A DNA stretch of 64,000 bases from Candidatus Protistibacter heckmannii (GTDB lineage Bacteria; Pseudomonadota; Gammaproteobacteria; Burkholderiales; Burkholderiaceae): positions 1 through 64,000 of the forward strand of contig JALBVF010000005.1 in the NCBI GenBank assembly GCA_025050535.1, given 5' to 3'. The translations under genes were made by a program, and so were the position numbers. The notes under the pieces are model-generated. The model had not been told where the DNA came from and searched no databases. It was given only the letters and a program-made list of their open reading frames with translations. Shown piece after piece: positions 7,635 to 22,204 of this stretch. How positions within the stretch are numbered: position 1 is the stretch's first letter; each line of letters begins with the position of its first letter.

Positions 7635-9407
7635 ATGATGGATTCGTTACGACGTCAGCACTTTATCGCCGATATCGGCGCGGCGGCAGCAGCGGTGGCG
7701 CTTGGCGAGCTGGCGGACCGCAGGCACAGACCTCGGCATGTGCCGAAACTGGAGAGCGCGGTCTCCGAAACCGCGCGCCGCGAACGCCGGCCCAACATCC
7801 TCATGCCGGTCAGCGACCAGGAGCGCAGCATACGCGACCTGCCCAATGGCCTAGGCCTTCACGGGCACGAAAAGCTGATGGAAAAAGGCGTGACGCTGGA
7901 CCAGTACCATGCCAACACGACGCCCTGCTCGCCTTCGCGCTCCAACATGTACTTCAGGTAGCACACGCAACAGATGCGCATGACCGCCAACGTCGGTGCC
8001 CCGCCCACCTATCCCGTGCGCGCCGACAATCTCGCCAGCCTAGGCCATCTTTTACACGCTCAGGGCTATTAAACGGACTACAAGGGCAAGTGGCATATGC
8101 ACCACATGCGCGACGACCTTGGCCTGATCTACGGCACCTATCCCAGCACCCGCGACGCGCTCGAGATCTTCGGATTCTCCGACTACAACCTCGATGGCGA
8201 TCCGCACAGCTCGACCTGGACCGGCTATCGCTATGACGCGCAGATCGCCAGCAACGCCTGCCAGTGGCTCGCCGGCAAGGGCAAGGCGCTGAACGGCGCG
8301 AAGCCCTGGTTCCTCGCGGTGAATTTCGTCAATCCGCACGACATCATGTATTTCAGCGCGGGCCGCAAAAAAGAATCCACGCGGCTGCGGCGCGACACGC
8401 TCTCGCCGATCGCCGAGCCGCCCGTGGGCGGCGTCTACGACAAGGTCTGGGACCTGCCGCTGCCGCGCAGTTTCTACAAGGCCGACGTGACGGCAAAGCC
8501 CTGGGCTAAGCGTTCGTACATCGACTTCTGCAGCATGCTCTACGGCCATCTCGCGCCCGACGACGAGGCCGCCTGGCGCGCCTATCAGAGCTATTACTTC
8601 AACTGCATCCACGACGTCGACTCTCATGTCCTCACCGTGCTCGATACCCTGGAAAAGCTCGGCATGACGGGCGACACCATCGTGATCTACACCGCCGATC
8701 ACGGCGAGATAGCTGGCGCGCAGAAGATGCGCCAGAAGGGGACACACATGTACAGGGAGAACGTGCGCGTGCCCTTCATCGTGCGTCATCCCGACGTCTC
8801 GGGCCGCGTCACGAGCGAGGCGTTCGCCTGCTGCCTGGACCTGACGCCCACGGTGCTGGGACTCGCTGGCGTGGATCCGAAAGCGGCGGCGGAAAAGTAT
8901 CCCTTCCTCAAGGACGTGGACGTGGGCGCGGCGATCGCTTCGCCCAAGGCGCGCACTGAACGCGATCGGCGTGGCATTCTCTTCAACTACGGCACGCCAC
9001 TCTACATCGATCCGGAGTTCACCCGCAAGGGAATCCAGGCCGACAAAGCCTCGTCGGAATTGGCAGCGCTGGCGGTCGGAATGCGAACGGGACAGTTCCA
9101 GCCGAGCCTGCAGAACCCCAGCCTATTCAGCGGCATCCTCGACGGCCGCTACAAGTTCGCGCACTATTTCAAGCCCGCCGAACACCATATCCCGAAGGAC
9201 TGGGACACCCTCACCCAGCACAACGAACTCGAACTCTTCGACACGCAGAACGATCCCGACGAGCTGAACAACCTGGCGCTCGCACCCGAGAAGAACAAGG
9301 ACTTGCTGCTCGATCTGTCGGCGCGCACCAATGCGCTGATCTCCAAGGAAGTCGGCGAGGACTGTGGCGTGGAATTCCCTGGTCCAGCCTGGATGTACAA
9401 CCTATAA
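7635..9407 (+). pseudogene. Secreted sulfatase (Tat-type leader), two in-frame stop codons
   Basis: A strong ribosome-binding site precedes ATG 7635. The leader contains LRRQHFIADIGAAAAAVAL, a plausible twin-arginine signal. The sulfatase active site TTPCSPSRS, whose Cys is normally converted to formylglycine, is present. Also present are the metal-binding elements (YKGKWHM, FVNPHD, YTADHGE) and a C-terminal region ending at TAA 9405-9407. Two stops interrupt one otherwise continuous frame: TAG at 7959-7961 just after the active site, and TAA at about 8070 before TDYKGKWHM. Without them the product would be about 590 aa. Everything downstream of the second stop is free of lesions, so decay is recent. 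Sulfatases release sulfate from organic esters; substrate cannot be told. Confidence 0.85.
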
Positions 9408-9423
9408 CGAAAAAGGAGACGCG

Positions 9424-9801
9424 ATGCGCGAACACCATCTGCCCAGGCTGCTGAAGATCACGGGCTGGATCACCATGCTGCCGCTGCTGCAGTTCCTGGC
9501 GCCGAGCGTCGTGCTGTCGGCCGGAAACATGCAGGCGGGAGACGACGCGGGGCTGTTCTTCGCACGGCACTGGGGTATCATAGTCCTCTGTCTGGGCGCG
9601 TTGCTGGTCTACGCGGCGAACAGACCGGAGATCCGGCGCGCGGTTATGTTCGCGGCGGCGGTGGAGAAGATCGACCTCGTGGTGAGGGTCGCCATGGCCT
9701 GGAACAACCCCGCCCTGCAGGGCATGCGGCCGGCGGTGATCGCCGACACGGTGATGGTGATCCTCTACGCCAGTCATCTGCTGAGGCGTCTGGCGGCATA
9801 G
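9424..9801 (+). CDS. Small integral membrane protein, unknown function
   Basis: The 125-aa product starts at ATG 9424 behind an AAGGAGA ribosome-binding site, 16 bp after the sulfatase stop, so it was probably cotranscribed. It has three to four hydrophobic segments: ITGWITMLPLLQFLAPSVV, GIIVLCLGALLVYAA, a weaker central one, and IADTVMVILYASHLL. There are few charges in the membrane parts. The layout (TM, loop with ARHWG, TM, RRAVMFAAAVEK, TM) resembles small DUF4345-like or DoxX-like proteins, but I cannot name a family with confidence. No lesions are seen. Confidence 0.65.
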   Translation: MREHHLPRLLKITGWITMLPLLQFLAPSVVLSAGNMQAGDDAGLFFARHWGIIVLCLGALLVYAANRPEIRRAVMFAAAVEKIDLVVRVAMAWNNPALQGMRPAVIADTVMVILYASHLLRRLAA

Positions 9802-9863
9802 GGACGGCAGCCAGCGCGGAGCGTGAGGCGGAAAGGTGCAAGCCCGAGGAGATCTCGCTGGAA

Positions 9864-9894
9864 GAAAAAAAGCGGCCCGAGCGCCGCTTTTTTT
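9864..9894. terminator. Bidirectional rho-independent terminator
   Basis: The stem AGCGGC/GCCGCT has a short loop (CCGAGC) and is flanked by a run of A on the left and a run of T on the right. It can therefore stop transcripts from both sides. It lies between the convergent small membrane protein gene and typA. Confidence 0.85.
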
Positions 9895-9908
9895 GATTGC
9901 CGGACCGT

Positions 9909-11732
<1,824 letters not shown>

Positions 11733-11856
11733 GGGTTCGGCTCAGCTAATTTGCCGCGGCGCACACAGGAAATCTGGGCCGCCGGCGAGGATTCGGGATA
11801 ACCCGAGACTCTAGCACGGCAAATAGAAAAATGCTGGTCAAACTGCCGAAAATTCC

Positions 11857-12813
11857 TTATCGAACAAGGCGTTGCGGACGTAGCACGCCGTCGCGCAATT
11901 GGGCCACGCCCAACAATGCCCCGCCGGGGCCGTAGACGCGGACAAGATCGATGATTTGTGCGTCCCGGAGCGCATCCACGCCGGGGGGCTGCGCAAGGCG
12001 CTGCCCTTGGCAGAAACGCCCTTCCAGCACGGCGTCGAGGTCGATGCGCGGCAGATCGGCGACCAAGGCGTCGACGGGCTCCAGCAGTGCGGCACGGCCG
12101 GCCGTCTCTGCTGCGTCGAGCCGCTCGAGCGTGAGCGCGTCTTCCAGCCTCAACGTGCCCACCGCCGTGCGGCGCAGCGCAGTCAAGTGCGCGCCGCAGC
12201 CCAGATGTTCGCCGATGTCCTCAGCCAGCGTGCGGATATAGGTTCCCTTGCTGCAGCGGACGCGGATGCGCAGCGTTGGCAATTCCAGCACCAGCAAATC
12301 GATCTCGTGGATGCGCACACGGCGCGCTTCGCGCTCGACGGTCTCGCCAGCACGCGCATAGGCGTAGAGCGGCTTGCCGTCTTTCTTGAGCGCGGAATAC
12401 ATGGGTGGCACCTGGTCGATCTCGCCGGTGAACGACGTGAGCGCCGCGCGCACCTGCTCCACCGTGCATTGCACGGGGCGCGTCTGCAGCACCTCGCCCT
12501 CCGAGTCGCCGCTGGCAGTCTTCACGCCGAGCAGCACCTGCGCCTCATAGGTCTTGTCGGAGTCGAGCAGGCCTTGCGAAAACTTGGTAGCCTCGCCGAA
12601 GCACAGCGGCAGCAGACCGGTCGCGAGCGGATCGAGCGTGCCGGTGTGGCCCGCCTTCTTGGCATTGAGCAGGCGCTTGGCGCACACCAGGGCGTCGTTG
12701 GAGGACAGTCCCAGGGGCTTGTCGAGCAGCAGCACGCCGTCCACGTCGATGCGTGGCGGCCTTTTCCCTGCGGGCTTTGCGGCGGGATCGACGGCGGATG
12801 TGGATTGAGACAT
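11857..12813 (-). CDS. truB: tRNA pseudouridine(55) synthase TruB
   Basis: The enzyme makes pseudouridine 55 in the T loop of tRNAs. The 318-aa protein contains the catalytic block GHTGTLDPLATGLLP with Asp61, the KxxGHTGTLD signature, and YSALKKDGKPLYAYAR. The SKGTYIRTLAEDIGE block and a C-terminal PUA-like region are also present. It starts at ATG 12813, 34 bp after rbfA, as the last of the rimP-nusA-infB-rbfA-truB cluster. Confidence 0.96.
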   Translation of the reverse strand: MSQSTSAVDPAAKPAGKRPPRIDVDGVLLLDKPLGLSSNDALVCAKRLLNAKKAGHTGTLDPLATGLLPLCFGEATKFSQGLLDSDKTYEAQVLLGVKTASGDSEGEVLQTRPVQCTVEQVRAALTSFTGEIDQVPPMYSALKKDGKPLYAYARAGETVEREARRVRIHEIDLLVLELPTLRIRVRCSKGTYIRTLAEDIGEHLGCGAHLTALRRTAVGTLRLEDALTLERLDAAETAGRAALLEPVDALVADLPRIDLDAVLEGRFCQGQRLAQPPGVDALRDAQIIDLVRVYGPGGALLGVAQLRDGVLRPQRLVR

Positions 12814-12847
12814 GCCTTGCTGTCGGGCAGGCCGGGCGTGCGCCGGC

Positions 12848-13209
12848 TTACTGCCCGGAATTGGAGGTGTTGGCCTTGTCGATCAGCGCCGACATTTCGA
12901 TGGCGCTCTCGACCGAGGCGTCGTGGTGGAAATGCAGGGTGGGCACGGTGTGGATGTGCAGGAGCTTGTAGAGCAGCGAATGCAGATAGCCGACGCGCTC
13001 GTTGAGGATGGTGGAAGCGACTTCCGGCTCGGCGCCCATCACGGTGAAAAACACCTTGGCATGCGCGTAGTCGGGACTCAACTCCACGCCCTGCAGCGTC
13101 ACCAGCCCCAGTCGCGGATCGCGCAGCTCGCGCTGCACCATCTCCGCCAGATCGCGCTGGATCTGGTCGGCGACGCGCAGCGCGCGCCCGGTGGAGGTCT
13201 TCTTGGCCA

Positions 13210-13210
<1 letters not shown>
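12848..13210 (-). CDS. rbfA: 30S ribosome-binding factor RbfA
   Basis: RbfA binds the immature 30S subunit near the 5' end of 16S rRNA and assists cold adaptation. The 120-aa product begins [20 protein letters not shown] and carries the KH-like core ([29 protein letters not shown]) and [15 protein letters not shown] 13210 overlaps the TAA of infB (TAATG), implying translational coupling. The longer frame upstream is an extension into infB. Confidence 0.96.
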
Positions 13211-15960
<2,750 letters not shown>

Positions 15961-16043
15961 GCAAAACCTTTCTTTCAGCGATCTCTGGTTCGGTGTCGGG
16001 CTCGTCCATCAGGGCTAGAGCCTTTCGGAGCAAGGCTCTAGCG

Positions 16044-17519
16044 TCAGCTGAACCAGTGTTCGCGTGCCTTTATTATCAGCGATTTGGCTTGTTCGTCCGC
16101 GATGCCGGCCATCTCCGTCAGCTCGTCGACAGCCAGTTCCGCGAGGTCGTCGCGGGTGTGAATGTTGTTGCCCGCCAGGCTCGCGATCAGCTCAGGCGTG
16201 ATGCCGTCGAGCGAGCGCAGATCCTGTGACACTTGTTCGACCTGCTCTTCCTTGGCTAGCTCCATCGTCAGCAGGACGTCGCGGGCGCGGTTGCGCAGTT
16301 CGTTCACCGTGCCTTCGTCGAACGCGTCGATCTCCATCAGCTCGGAGACTGGCACATAAGCGATTTCCTCCAGCGAGGAGAAGCCTTCCTGGATCAGGAT
16401 GTCGGCCACCTCGGCGTCCACGTCGAGCTTGCTCACGAACAGGTCGCGGACCACGGAGGTTTCCTGCTCCTGCTTCTGAGCCGATTCGTCCTGGGTCATG
16501 ATGTTGATCTGCCAGCCGGTCAGTTCGCTCGCCAGACGCACGTTCTGGCCGCTGCGGCCGATGGCGATGGCGAGGTTCTCCTCGTCGACCACTACGTCCA
16601 TGCTGTGCTTGTCCTCATCCACCACGATGGACTGGACCTGGGCAGGCGCCAGCGCGCCGATCACGAACTGCGCCGGATCGTCCGACCACAGAACGATGTC
16701 AATGGCTTCGCCGCCGATCTCGTTGCGCACCGCCGTGACACGGGTGCCGCGCACGCCGACACAGGTGCCGATCGGGTCGATGCGCTTGTCGTAGGCGACC
16801 ACGGCGATCTTGGCGCGCACACCCGGGTCGCGGGCAGCGGCCTTGGCTTCCAGCAGGCCCTGCTCGATTTCGGGCACTTCATTCTCGAAGAGCTTGATCA
16901 GGAATTCGGAGCAGGTGCGCGAGACTTCGATCTGCGGGCCGCGCGCGGTGCGATCGACCTTGGTGATGTAGGCGCGGACGCGGTCGCCGCTGCGCAGGTT
17001 TTCCTTGGGGATAATCTGGTCGCGGCGCAGCAGCGCCTCCACGCGGCCCGATTCGATGATCAGACCGTTTTTGTCGGCGCGCTTGACCGTGCCGGTCATG
17101 ACCTTCTCGCCGCGGTCCAGGTAGTCGTTGAGGATCTGCTCGCGCTCTGCGTCGCGGATCTTCTGAAGGATCACCTGCTTGGCGGCCTGGGCGCCGATGC
17201 GGCCGAATTCCACCGAATCGATCTGCTCCTCGATGAAGTCGTCGACTTCGATGTCGGCGATCTGCTCGCGGGCTTCGAACAGCAGAATATGCTTCTCGGG
17301 CTCCTGCAGGCCGGCCTCGTCGGGGACGACCTGCCAGCGGCGGAAGGTTTCATGGTCGCCGGATTCGCGGTCGATCGCCACACGGATGTCGATATCCTCC
17401 TCGAACCGTTTCTTGGTGGCGGAGGCCAGCGCAGACTCCAGGGCACCGAAGACAATTTCCTTGTCCACGTTCTTTTCCCGTGCAAGCGCGTCCACCAGCA
17501 ACAGAACTTCGCGACTCAT
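16044..17519 (-). CDS. nusA: Transcription termination/antitermination factor NusA
   Basis: NusA binds RNA polymerase and nascent RNA and modulates pausing, termination and rrn antitermination. The 491-aa protein has an N-terminal RNAP-binding domain ([20 protein letters not shown]), an S1 domain (about 135-200, [17 protein letters not shown]), and KH1/KH2 domains ([36 protein letters not shown]). It ends with two acidic repeats. The start overlaps the rimP stop (ATGA at 17519-17516). Confidence 0.97.
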   Translation of the reverse strand: MSREVLLLVDALAREKNVDKEIVFGALESALASATKKRFEEDIDIRVAIDRESGDHETFRRWQVVPDEAGLQEPEKHILLFEAREQIADIEVDDFIEEQIDSVEFGRIGAQAAKQVILQKIRDAEREQILNDYLDRGEKVMTGTVKRADKNGLIIESGRVEALLRRDQIIPKENLRSGDRVRAYITKVDRTARGPQIEVSRTCSEFLIKLFENEVPEIEQGLLEAKAAARDPGVRAKIAVVAYDKRIDPIGTCVGVRGTRVTAVRNEIGGEAIDIVLWSDDPAQFVIGALAPAQVQSIVVDEDKHSMDVVVDEENLAIAIGRSGQNVRLASELTGWQINIMTQDESAQKQEQETSVVRDLFVSKLDVDAEVADILIQEGFSSLEEIAYVPVSELMEIDAFDEGTVNELRNRARDVLLTMELAKEEQVEQVSQDLRSLDGITPELIASLAGNNIHTRDDLAELAVDELTEMAGIADEQAKSLIIKAREHWFS

Positions 17520-18016
17520 TTCCTGTTCCCTTTGAAATCAATAACCGGCACCAGGCGTGCCTTATCGATATCCGACAACGTAAACTCCAGCATTTCCTTG
17601 CCTTCCTTGCCGTCGAACTCAAGGCCGATGGTCTCGGCCCCGTTCTTCGTCACGGGCGCATGCAGAATGCCGGTGTAATTCTTGCGGCCCTCCAGGGGCA
17701 GCTTCAGCTTGACCGCGGCTTCCAGGCCGGCGAAGCGCGTGAAATCCGCGAGCTTCTTCAGCGGCCTGTCGAGCCCCGGCGAAGAAACTTCCAGACGCTC
17801 GTAGTCGGCGTTCTCCACCATCAACACGTAGCTCAGCTGGTGGCTGACCTTCTCGCAATCCTCGATGGCGATGCCAGCCGCGGGCTCGGGGCCTTCGTAC
17901 TTCTCCGCCGGATGGTCGATCAGCACACGCAGCAGTCCCCTACCCTCGCGTTCGAGGTCGACGAATTCGTAGCCGAGACCGGCCACCGTGCATTCGATAA
18001 AATCCAGCAGTTGCAA
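17516..18016 (-). CDS. rimP: Ribosome maturation factor RimP
   Basis: RimP assists 30S maturation. The protein has the N-terminal alpha/beta domain ([41 protein letters not shown]), the signature [18 protein letters not shown], and a C-terminal SH3-like domain. I chose TTG at 18016, which begins LQLLDFIE like the start of related RimP proteins, giving 166 aa. The frame is open to another TTG at 18061, but that part overlaps the hairpin and U-tract of a terminator in the leader. No ATG is available, and the weak start may be part of its control. First gene of the nusA-infB operon. Confidence 0.9.
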   Translation of the reverse strand: MQLLDFIECTVAGLGYEFVDLEREGRGLLRVLIDHPAEKYEGPEPAAGIAIEDCEKVSHQLSYVLMVENADYERLEVSSPGLDRPLKKLADFTRFAGLEAAVKLKLPLEGRKNYTGILHAPVTKNGAETIGLEFDGKEGKEMLEFTLSDIDKARLVPVIDFKGNRK

Positions 18017-18174
18017 TCGGTTTGCTCTTGAAAAGCCCCGGATTGAGCCGGGTTCAAGCAAAAAATGGGCGAATTGCCCATTACGTACTTTTTATGGCGA
18101 GGCCTTGTCAGGGCCCTACGTGTCTTGCAGACATCAAGGAGGCCTTCAATCAGGCCTCGGAGGCACCTCGTAAA
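18017..18174 (-). promoter_or_regulatory. Structured rimP-nusA-infB leader ending in an intrinsic terminator (candidate attenuator)
   Basis: Downstream of the promoter at 18209-18181 the transcript can form several hairpins: GAGGCCT-GATTGA-AGGCCTC, TGTCT-GCA-AGACA, and finally AATGGGC-AATTC-GCCCATT followed by a T run (about 18082-18060) directly before rimP. A terminator between a strong promoter and the first gene is the layout of an attenuated leader. A rimP leader motif with a terminal intrinsic terminator has been described in other bacteria (Rfam has a rimP-leader family). Whether this belongs to that family is untested. Confidence 0.65.
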
Positions 18175-18180
18175 CCTTAA

Positions 18181-18209
18181 ATTATATTCCGGCTTTGTCG
18201 GTTTTACAA
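18181..18209 (-). promoter_or_regulatory. Sigma70-type promoter for the rimP-nusA-infB operon
   Basis: On the minus strand TTGTAA (18209-18204, four of six matches to TTGACA) is followed after exactly 17 bp by a perfect TATAAT (18186-18181). Transcription would begin near 18174 and run through the structured leader into rimP. Confidence 0.8.
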
Positions 18210-18378
18210 TCCTTCAACACTTGGAATCGGAACGGGAAGGGCCCGGGAACAGCCTTGGAGCCGCTCCGGACTGGGCATCCATCCACGGTTTTGCGCGGCT
18301 TCAGCCGGATTGGCTCCGTCAGGCGCCGCCGTTGCCGCCGGTGTTCAGCCGATTCCCGGAGAAACGCCGGGAATCGGC

Positions 18379-19854
18379 TTATTCCTGGTCCGCACCACCC
18401 CGTCCGCGCCCGCCCGGACCGCCGCGGCCGCCCTTGTGGTTGCGCGCGCCGGAACCCTGATGGCCGGCGTTGCGGCCGCCGAAGCCGGCGGGCTGGCCGC
18501 CGCCCTGGCGCTGGTTGCGGCGCTTGCCGCCGGGGCCGCGGCCGTTTCCGTCGGTATTGTTGGCGTTGCCGTTCGGATAGTGGTGGGTGTTGCCGTTGGC
18601 ATTGCTGTTGCCATTCACGGCGACGTTCCCGTTCACGTCGCCGCGCGGCCGGCTCTTGAAGCCGCCCGGCTGCTTGGCGAGGAAGGTCAGGGAGGACTGC
18701 ATCGGATCGGGCTGGCCGCCGTTGTTGTTGCGTTGCTGGAGCTTGCCCTTGCCGCCCTGCTTGGCGTCGCCGCCCGGCACCTTCATGCCTAACTTGCGCA
18801 ACAGGGCCTTGACGGCCTCCTGCGGCAGTTCTTCATAGCGGCCGCGCTTGAGGCCGCGCGGCAGGATGAATTCGCCGTAGCGGGTGCGCAGCAGGCGCGA
18901 CACGGTGAGGCCCACGGCCTCGAACATGCGCCGCACTTCACGGTTGCGGCCTTCGGCCAGGGCCACGTGATACCAGTGGTTCAGGCCCTCGCCGCCGCCA
19001 TCGGCCATGCGAAGGAAGTTCGCCGTGCCGTCGCCCAGTTCGATGCCGTTGAGCAGCGACTGGCGCGATGCCTCGGAAATCTCGCCGATGGTGCGCACCG
19101 CGTATTCGCGCTCGACGCCATAGCGCGGATGCATGAAGCGGTTGGCCAGATCGCCCGAGGTGGTGAACAGCAGCAGGCCTTCGGTGTTGAAGTCGATCCG
19201 GCCGACGGCGATCCACTTGCCCAGCTTGATGCGCGGCAGGTTGTCGAACACGGTGGGACGGCCTTCGGGGTCGGACTGGCTGACGATTTCGCCAGCCGGC
19301 TTGTGATACAGCAGCAGGCGCGGCGGCTTGCTGGGCAGCTTGTGCTGGACGATCTTGCCGTTGATGCGGACCTGATCGGTGGCCAGGATGCGCTGGCCGA
19401 TATGCGCGGGCAGGCCGTTGACGGAAACGCGGCCCTGCAGGATGAGGTCTTCCATGTCGCGGCGCGAGCCGATGCCCGCGTCGGCCAGGACCTTGTGCAG
19501 CTTGGGCGCGTCGTCCTCGGCAGTGAGTTCGCGCAGGACGGGCTTGGCCTTGTCGGCAGCAGCGGCTTCGCCTTCGGCGGTCTCGGGCTCGTCGAATTCT
19601 CCGGCCATCACCAGGTTGAAGACTTCCTCACTGCGCGGCGCCTTGCCTCCGCCCTTCTGTTCGTTCTTGTGCTCTCCCTTGCCGCCTTTTCCGCCCTTGC
19701 CGTGCAGGCGGCGGCCGAAAGGCGTCTTGCGTTCGTGCTGGCCCTGCTGCTGCCCCGGCCGGCCTTCCTGCGCGGCGGCGGGATGCTGGCCCGCGGGCTC
19801 GGCAGCGGCCGGCACCGGTTCGCTCTGGCTGTGTTCGTCTTGGGATTGGTTCAC
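18379..19854 (-). CDS. rluB: 23S rRNA pseudouridine(2605) synthase RluB, with long low-complexity tail
   Basis: The middle of the 491-aa protein is a RsuA/RluB-type enzyme. An S4 RNA-binding domain (about 105-165, [18 protein letters not shown]) is followed by the catalytic domain, with the active-site Asp in [18 protein letters not shown] and the [34 protein letters not shown] and [16 protein letters not shown] blocks. The first about 90 residues are charged and disordered. The last about 110 are Asn/Gly-rich and then Gly/Arg-rich. Such tails occur in Burkholderiales RluB proteins. The start overlaps the scpB stop (ATGA at 19854-19851). About 170 bp separate its stop from the rimP promoter. 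Confidence 0.93.
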   Translation of the reverse strand: MNQSQDEHSQSEPVPAAAEPAGQHPAAAQEGRPGQQQGQHERKTPFGRRLHGKGGKGGKGEHKNEQKGGGKAPRSEEVFNLVMAGEFDEPETAEGEAAAADKAKPVLRELTAEDDAPKLHKVLADAGIGSRRDMEDLILQGRVSVNGLPAHIGQRILATDQVRINGKIVQHKLPSKPPRLLLYHKPAGEIVSQSDPEGRPTVFDNLPRIKLGKWIAVGRIDFNTEGLLLFTTSGDLANRFMHPRYGVEREYAVRTIGEISEASRQSLLNGIELGDGTANFLRMADGGGEGLNHWYHVALAEGRNREVRRMFEAVGLTVSRLLRTRYGEFILPRGLKRGRYEELPQEAVKALLRKLGMKVPGGDAKQGGKGKLQQRNNNGGQPDPMQSSLTFLAKQPGGFKSRPRGDVNGNVAVNGNSNANGNTHHYPNGNANNTDGNGRGPGGKRRNQRQGGGQPAGFGGRNAGHQGSGARNHKGGRGGPGGRGRGGADQE

Positions 19855-20876
19855 GCTATTCCATCTTCCTTCGGTTGCAGGCCTTCGCCGCCGGCGCTTT
19901 CATGGCCGGGGTCCTGCGGGGTTTCTGTCTGTGCGTCGCCGATCTGCTCGGCGCCGGCGGACAACGCGGACGGCTCGCCGCCGGCCTCGCTGCGGGTTTC
20001 GTCATATTCGCCGTCGACCAGGGCCTCCGGATGCAGCTCGGCCAGGGCCTGCGCCTGCACGTCGCCCACGGCCTCCGGCTCCTCGTCGGCCAGCGCTTCG
20101 TGCGGATAGGCCTCGGCAGGCTGCGCGCCGGCGGCATCGTCCACGGACCCGCCCGCGACGGACTCCGTCACGCCGGACTCGGCGACGTCGGACTCCGCCA
20201 CAGCGGCATCTCCCGTGCTGGCGTCCACTGTCTGGCCCGCCGGCTGCGCCACGCCGTCCTGCGCTTCGTTTCCCTGCGCCGGCACTTGTTCCGGTTCGTC
20301 GAAGGCCTGCTGGCCGTCGAATTCCATGGCCCGCTGGGTCAGCAGATTGGCCTGCGAATGGGCCTGGGAGTCTTCCAGCGGCGGCAGGTCGTCCAGGCCG
20401 CGCAGGCCCAGATCGTCCAGAAACTGCTTGGTCGTGGCGTACAGGCCGGGCCGGCCGGGCACGTCGCGATGGCCGATGACTTCGATCCAGCTGCGGTCCT
20501 CGAGCTGCTTGAGCACGTGGCTGCTGACGGTGACGCCGCGGATTTCCTCGATGTCGCCGCGGGTGACTGGCTGGCGGTAAGCAATGATCGCCAGGGTTTC
20601 CATCACGGCGCGAGAATACTTGGGCGGCTTATCCGGATTGAGCCGGTCGAGAAACTCGCGCATGTACGGCTGGCTCTGGAAGCGCCAGCCGCCGGCGAGG
20701 GCCACCAGCTCCACGCCGCGGTCCTGCCAGTCCTGCCGGAGCTGCTCAAGCAGGCCGCGGATCGTATCTGCGCCGACTTGCTCGTCGAAAAGCTTGCGCA
20801 ACTCGCCGACCTTCAGTGGTTCCTGCGCGCAAATCAAAGCTGTTTCGAGGACGATTTTCGCCTCTTGCGTATTCAT
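19851..20876 (-). CDS. scpB: Segregation and condensation protein ScpB, with acidic C-terminal extension
   Basis: ScpB with ScpA and SMC forms the chromosome condensin. Residues about 1-170 contain two winged-helix domains ([80 protein letters not shown]). The remaining about 170 residues are Ala/Glu-rich, acidic and low in complexity. This explains the 341-aa length against about 200 for the core family. It is translationally coupled to rluB, the common arrangement. Confidence 0.93.
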   Translation of the reverse strand: MNTQEAKIVLETALICAQEPLKVGELRKLFDEQVGADTIRGLLEQLRQDWQDRGVELVALAGGWRFQSQPYMREFLDRLNPDKPPKYSRAVMETLAIIAYRQPVTRGDIEEIRGVTVSSHVLKQLEDRSWIEVIGHRDVPGRPGLYATTKQFLDDLGLRGLDDLPPLEDSQAHSQANLLTQRAMEFDGQQAFDEPEQVPAQGNEAQDGVAQPAGQTVDASTGDAAVAESDVAESGVTESVAGGSVDDAAGAQPAEAYPHEALADEEPEAVGDVQAQALAELHPEALVDGEYDETRSEAGGEPSALSAGAEQIGDAQTETPQDPGHESAGGEGLQPKEDGIA

Positions 20877-21094
20877 TTAGATTGACTGTGGGCCAGCGCC
20901 TCTTGGGCGGGACGAAAACTAAGGGGTGGTTCAGGGGAGACAGTGCCGCTGGGGCGTCGCGGGGTAGAGCGAATCCTGTCTTGCGCTGGATTGTAGGAGC
21001 AAAACCTGCCAATTCGCAATGCCGGGCAAATCCGGGGGCGCGGATCGTTCGGAAATTCCCTTTTTCGAAAAGTGGGCATTTCGGCCAGTGCGGC

Positions 21095-22192
21095 TCAGGT
21101 CAGGCCGGTGTCGACCTCGCGGCGCGGCGTGTTCAGATACTCCTTGGACTGCATTTCCGTGATGCGCGACACCGTGCGGGCGAACTCATTGGCCATCTTA
21201 CCCTCGGTGTAGAGCTCCACCGCCGGCACCGCCGCCGACATCATCAGCTTGACCTTGTGGTCGTAGAGCACATCGATCAGCCAGGTGAAGCGCCGCGCCT
21301 CCGAAGCCATGCGCGGCGACATCTCCGGCACGCCCGAGAGGATCACCGTGTGGAACTGGCTGGCGATCTCCAGATAGTCGTTCTGCGAGCGCGGCCCTCC
21401 GCACAAGGTCTGGAAATTGAACCAGACGATGCCGCCGGCGCGCCGCACCGCGCTGAATTCGCGCGCCTCGATATGCTGCACCGGATCCTGGTCCGGCGTC
21501 TCGGCGATCTTGTCGAAGGACTCGGACAAGGCCTTGTCGGCCTCCGGACCCGACGGGATCAGATACATCGGCAGGTTCTCCATCGTGCGGTGCCGGTAGT
21601 CGATGCCGGCGTCCACGTTCAGGATGTCGAGCTTCTCGCGCAGCAGCGCGATCGCGGGAAACACCCGGTCACGGTGCAGCCCGTCCGGATACAAGTCGTC
21701 CGGATGATAGTTGGAGGTCATCACGAAGTGCACGCGGTTGCGGAACAGGCCGTCGAGCAGCTTGTGCAGGATCATCGCGTCGGCGACGTCGCTCACGTGG
21801 AATTCGTCGAAGCAGATAAGCCGGTGGCGCCGCGAAATCTTCTTCGCCAGCTCGTCGAGCGGATTGACCGTGCCGCGCAGCTCCTCGAGTTCGCGGTGCA
21901 CATCCCGCATGAATTCATGGAAATGCAGCCGCGTCTTGCGCTGCAGGGGCACGCAGGAATAGAACGCGTCCATCAGGAATGACTTGCCGCGCCCAACTCC
22001 GCCCCAGAGATACACGCCCCGGGGAATCTCGGAGCGCACAACCAGCTTGGTCAGGGCGTTGATGCGCTTGCCCTTGTACGCCGCCCATTCCTCATAGCAG
22101 CGCTGCAGGCGCTCGACCGCGCGAAGCTGGGCTTCGTCGGCCGAGTACCCTCTGGCGGTCAGCTCGTGCTGATATGTTTCCCAGACATCCAC
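21095..22192 (-). CDS. zapE: AFG1-family ATPase ZapE
   Basis: P-loop ATPase of the AFG1/ZapE family, linked to Z-ring dynamics in E. coli. The 365-aa protein has the Walker A motif GGVGRGKS (residues 64-71), Walker B-like LICFDEFHVSDVADAMIL, and the family blocks FFxxVP-like FYSCVPLQRKTRLHFHEFM and HKLLDGLFRNRVHFVMTSN. It sits 12 bp after lpd and is the last gene of the sucA-sucB-lpd-zapE group, a typical Burkholderiales order. Confidence 0.95.
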   Translation of the reverse strand: MDVWETYQHELTARGYSADEAQLRAVERLQRCYEEWAAYKGKRINALTKLVVRSEIPRGVYLWGGVGRGKSFLMDAFYSCVPLQRKTRLHFHEFMRDVHRELEELRGTVNPLDELAKKISRRHRLICFDEFHVSDVADAMILHKLLDGLFRNRVHFVMTSNYHPDDLYPDGLHRDRVFPAIALLREKLDILNVDAGIDYRHRTMENLPMYLIPSGPEADKALSESFDKIAETPDQDPVQHIEAREFSAVRRAGGIVWFNFQTLCGGPRSQNDYLEIASQFHTVILSGVPEMSPRMASEARRFTWLIDVLYDHKVKLMMSAAVPAVELYTEGKMANEFARTVSRITEMQSKEYLNTPRREVDTGLT

Positions 22193-22204
22193 AAGGAAGT
22201 CCGA

